NCBI RefSeq assembly: GCF_000966195.1
Contig: NZ_LAHL01000040.1
Location: 1-64,000 of the forward strand
DNA length: 64,000 bases
Direction: 5' to 3'
DNA from: Domibacillus robiginosus
GTDB taxonomy: Bacteria; Bacillota; Bacilli; Bacillales; Domibacillaceae
This document shows, piece after piece, positions 62,454-64,000 of the stretch. A program made the translations under genes and the position numbers. The notes beneath the pieces are model-generated. The model was not told the DNA's origin, searched no databases, and saw only the letters and a program-made list of their open reading frames with translations. Every line of letters starts with the position of its first letter. The first letter of the stretch is position 1.

Positions 62454-62576
62454 ATGAAAATGATCACTTTCTTATACGGATTCTTAGCTCACGGAGACGC
62501 AGACAAAGAGGTAGCTCACCACTTAACAGATTCATTTACAGGAATTGAATCGTACTGGGCTCCCTCCTCTAAATAG
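62454..62576 (+). CDS. 40-residue protein of unknown function
   Basis: ATG 62454 to TAG 62574-62576, starting MKMITFLYGFLAHGDADKEV and ending IESYWAPSSK, with GAAAGGAG at proper spacing and a bidirectional terminator after it. The gene is too short for confident family assignment. The first 13 residues are hydrophobic and the rest amphipathic with two His pairs. A dedicated ribosome binding site, its own intergenic space and a terminator argue for expression. Confidence 0.6.
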   Translation: MKMITFLYGFLAHGDADKEVAHHLTDSFTGIESYWAPSSK

Positions 62577-62587
62577 GGACTGATCAA

Positions 62588-62627
62588 GAAAGCCCGCCCC
62601 GGCCAATGACCGGAGCGGGCTTTTTTT
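62588..62627. terminator. bidirectional terminator
   Basis: AAAGCCCGC and GCGGGCTTT enclose a second GG/CC stem, followed by TTTTTTT, between the microprotein and the glucosaminidase gene. Confidence 0.85.
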
Positions 62628-64000
62628 ATTCTGCAACCGGCAGAATATTCACTTCGCTTCGCTGAAGGTATCCAGATGTGTGAGTTGGAATGTCAGAAAC
62701 AACCTGCATCCAGTCGCCTGTTTGTTCAATGGTAACAGGCATTCTTGTTAATCCATACGTATACAGTCCGCTTCCGCCGGCACTGGTACGCACTGTAACG
62801 TCTGCTTTGTTTGTGAAAGCGAGCGTATAGCGGCCAAAATCTTGTCCGCCAAGCTCATGGTCAACCGTGTACATATGACCGGCCAGCTTTGCACCCCAGT
62901 TTGGATCAGAAGCATACTTGACATTCACACCATTTGATTTGTTTCCTGGTGCCGCTCCGTATGCACGCCAGCTGTTTGGTGTAAAGTAGCCGCCGCGCCA
63001 GTCACCCGCTGCTCCTTTCAAGTAAGCATCCGCAAGGTGGACAACGCCTTCTTCTACTGTTTTAAAGGATGCACCGCCGCTTGGGTCAGCGTCATACACG
63101 GCAATGCCAAACAGATTGTTTAACCGCTGTGCTTTATCGCTCATGCCATAATCACTTTCGTGGATCGCCATGCTGACAATGAGCAGGGCATTTACGTGAT
63201 ACTCATTTTCTATTTTTTTCGCAATCGTGCCAAGACCAATCAGCTTGCTTTTCGTTGTGGCATCGCGATATTTAGCAAGACCTGTTGCCTGGCGTTCAGC
63301 AAGCGCCTCTTTAATATAGTTATCTAGCTGCGCAGCTGTGTAGCTTGTTTTTGAACGGCCGGATAGGAATTGGAAATACTGGTACTCACGGCCGACTGCT
63401 TTTCCGTTTGCGTTATAAAACGAGAAGCCGTCCCAGCTGTAATACTTTGCTCCTGCCTTCATAAAAGAAGGCGCCGGACCGGCTGTGTATGAAACAGTTT
63501 GATTTGTATCTACATTATAAATATAGTGAACGAGCATACCGCCGGAAACCGCATAATAGCTCCGCCCTTCTGCTCCTTCATATGGTACAAGGCGGACATC
63601 TGCTTGCTTCATATAATAATATTCGCCGCCCAGGTACACTTTTACGTAAGAATCGGTTGCTGTAATGTATTGAAGCTCTGTGGAAATACCGCTGCTGCCA
63701 ATCGCAGAAGCTGTTACATACGTTTTCGCATTTTTCAGTGCTGTATCTGTGTATAAATTAACAGTCGTTGCCTTGCTTGCAGGCTTGGCAAACACAAGGC
63801 CCGCATGTTCTTTCATATAAATAATCTTTCCATCTTTTAAAACAAGCTCCGAACCGCTTTTGTCCATCGCCTGCTTCGCCAGATCAAATGATTCATACTG
63901 CATAGGTGCATGCGTTATCTGGCCTGTCCCATCGATATTCGCTGTTTGATACGCTTTTACAGGCGGCTCCGGCAAATCGCCATTAAGTAAGCGGTAAATG
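62626..64000 (-). CDS. N-acetylglucosaminidase autolysin, 5' end outside the window
   Basis: At least 457 residues are visible; the frame is open to the window edge, so the signal peptide and any earlier domains lie outside. Two or three SH3-like or wall-binding stretches come first (KATTVNLYTDTALKNAKTYV; YVKVYLGGEYYYMKQADVRLVPYEG). The glucosaminidase domain (GH73/LytD type) spans the middle: LIGLGTIAKKIENEYHVNALLIVSMAIHESDYGMSDKAQRLNNLFGI, with the catalytic Glu in AIHESDYG, then GNKSNGVNVKYASDPNWGAKLAGHMY. A final SH3 domain (DVTVRTSAGGSGLYTYGLTRM) ends the protein. It would cleave peptidoglycan between GlcNAc and MurNAc during growth or separation. Confidence 0.9.
   Translation of the reverse strand, partial: IYRLLNGDLPEPPVKAYQTANIDGTGQITHAPMQYESFDLAKQAMDKSGSELVLKDGKIIYMKEHAGLVFAKPASKATTVNLYTDTALKNAKTYVTASAIGSSGISTELQYITATDSYVKVYLGGEYYYMKQADVRLVPYEGAEGRSYYAVSGGMLVHYIYNVDTNQTVSYTAGPAPSFMKAGAKYYSWDGFSFYNANGKAVGREYQYFQFLSGRSKTSYTAAQLDNYIKEALAERQATGLAKYRDATTKSKLIGLGTIAKKIENEYHVNALLIVSMAIHESDYGMSDKAQRLNNLFGIAVYDADPSGGASFKTVEEGVVHLADAYLKGAAGDWRGGYFTPNSWRAYGAAPGNKSNGVNVKYASDPNWGAKLAGHMYTVDHELGGQDFGRYTLAFTNKADVTVRTSAGGSGLYTYGLTRMPVTIEQTGDWMQVVSDIPTHTSGYLQRSEVNILPVAE

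Overview
The window looks like the chromosome of a Gram-positive Bacillaceae species. The evidence is the strong AAGGAGG-type ribosome binding sites with many TTG and GTG starts, several extended -10 (TGnTATAAT) promoters, a cre-like site, an EpsA/EpsB/YwqE-type polysaccharide control module, and a large set of S-layer homology (SLH) proteins next to csaB. The species cannot be named from this sequence. Almost every gene concerns the cell surface.

Layout. (1) 1-6.4 kb is a region of small and decaying genes: three broken reading frames (469-838, 1078-2946, 3153-3778), a membrane-anchored acidic protein and a DUF218 protein, a pair of paralogous 39-residue membrane microproteins, a VOC-family protein and a VanZ-family protein. 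(2) 6.4-20.5 kb is one long leftward polysaccharide operon of the Wzx/Wzy type. It runs chain-length regulator, BY-kinase and PHP phosphatase, then a structured leader RNA resembling the eps-associated (EAR) element, galU, an initiating phosphoglycosyltransferase, UDP-galactopyranose mutase, a DUF4422 transferase, a GT52 sialyltransferase-like protein, Wzy, neuB-neuC-neuA, Wzx and galE. It predicts a capsule or exopolysaccharide carrying sialic acid and probably galactofuranose. The middle (about 7.4-16 kb) is visibly more AT-rich than its flanks. (3) 21.1-49.5 kb carries a TetR regulator and nine SLH-domain proteins, including a likely structural S-layer protein (43073-45931), a CAP-domain protein, a GHL10-type glycoside hydrolase and a nearly identical gene pair. 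An SF1 helicase and a partner protein interrupt the array. (4) 49.9-56.4 kb is a divergent secondary cell wall polysaccharide locus: tagA-like GT26, UDP-ManNAc dehydrogenase, a second galU and a GT4 on one side, csaB (pyruvyl transferase) and a GT4 on the other. Pyruvylated wall polysaccharide is the ligand of SLH domains, so regions 3 and 4 form one functional unit. (5) 56.5-64 kb holds a NERD-domain protein, 6-phosphogluconate dehydrogenase, a lipoprotein overlapping a MurJ-type flippase, a 40-residue microprotein and a glucosaminidase that runs off the window.

The most unusual structure is outside the genes. Three intergenic stretches (32434-32805 in two copies, 56425-56522 and 57566-57705) contain short GC-rich palindromic cores (CCGG or GCGC, flanked by A/T) spaced almost exactly 20-21 bases apart and switching orientation once inside each array. 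The last two arrays flank the NERD gene. Other points worth attention are two unrecognised C-terminal domains that recur in different surface proteins, the amber codon that splits the 1078-2946 frame, and the candidate EAR RNA.
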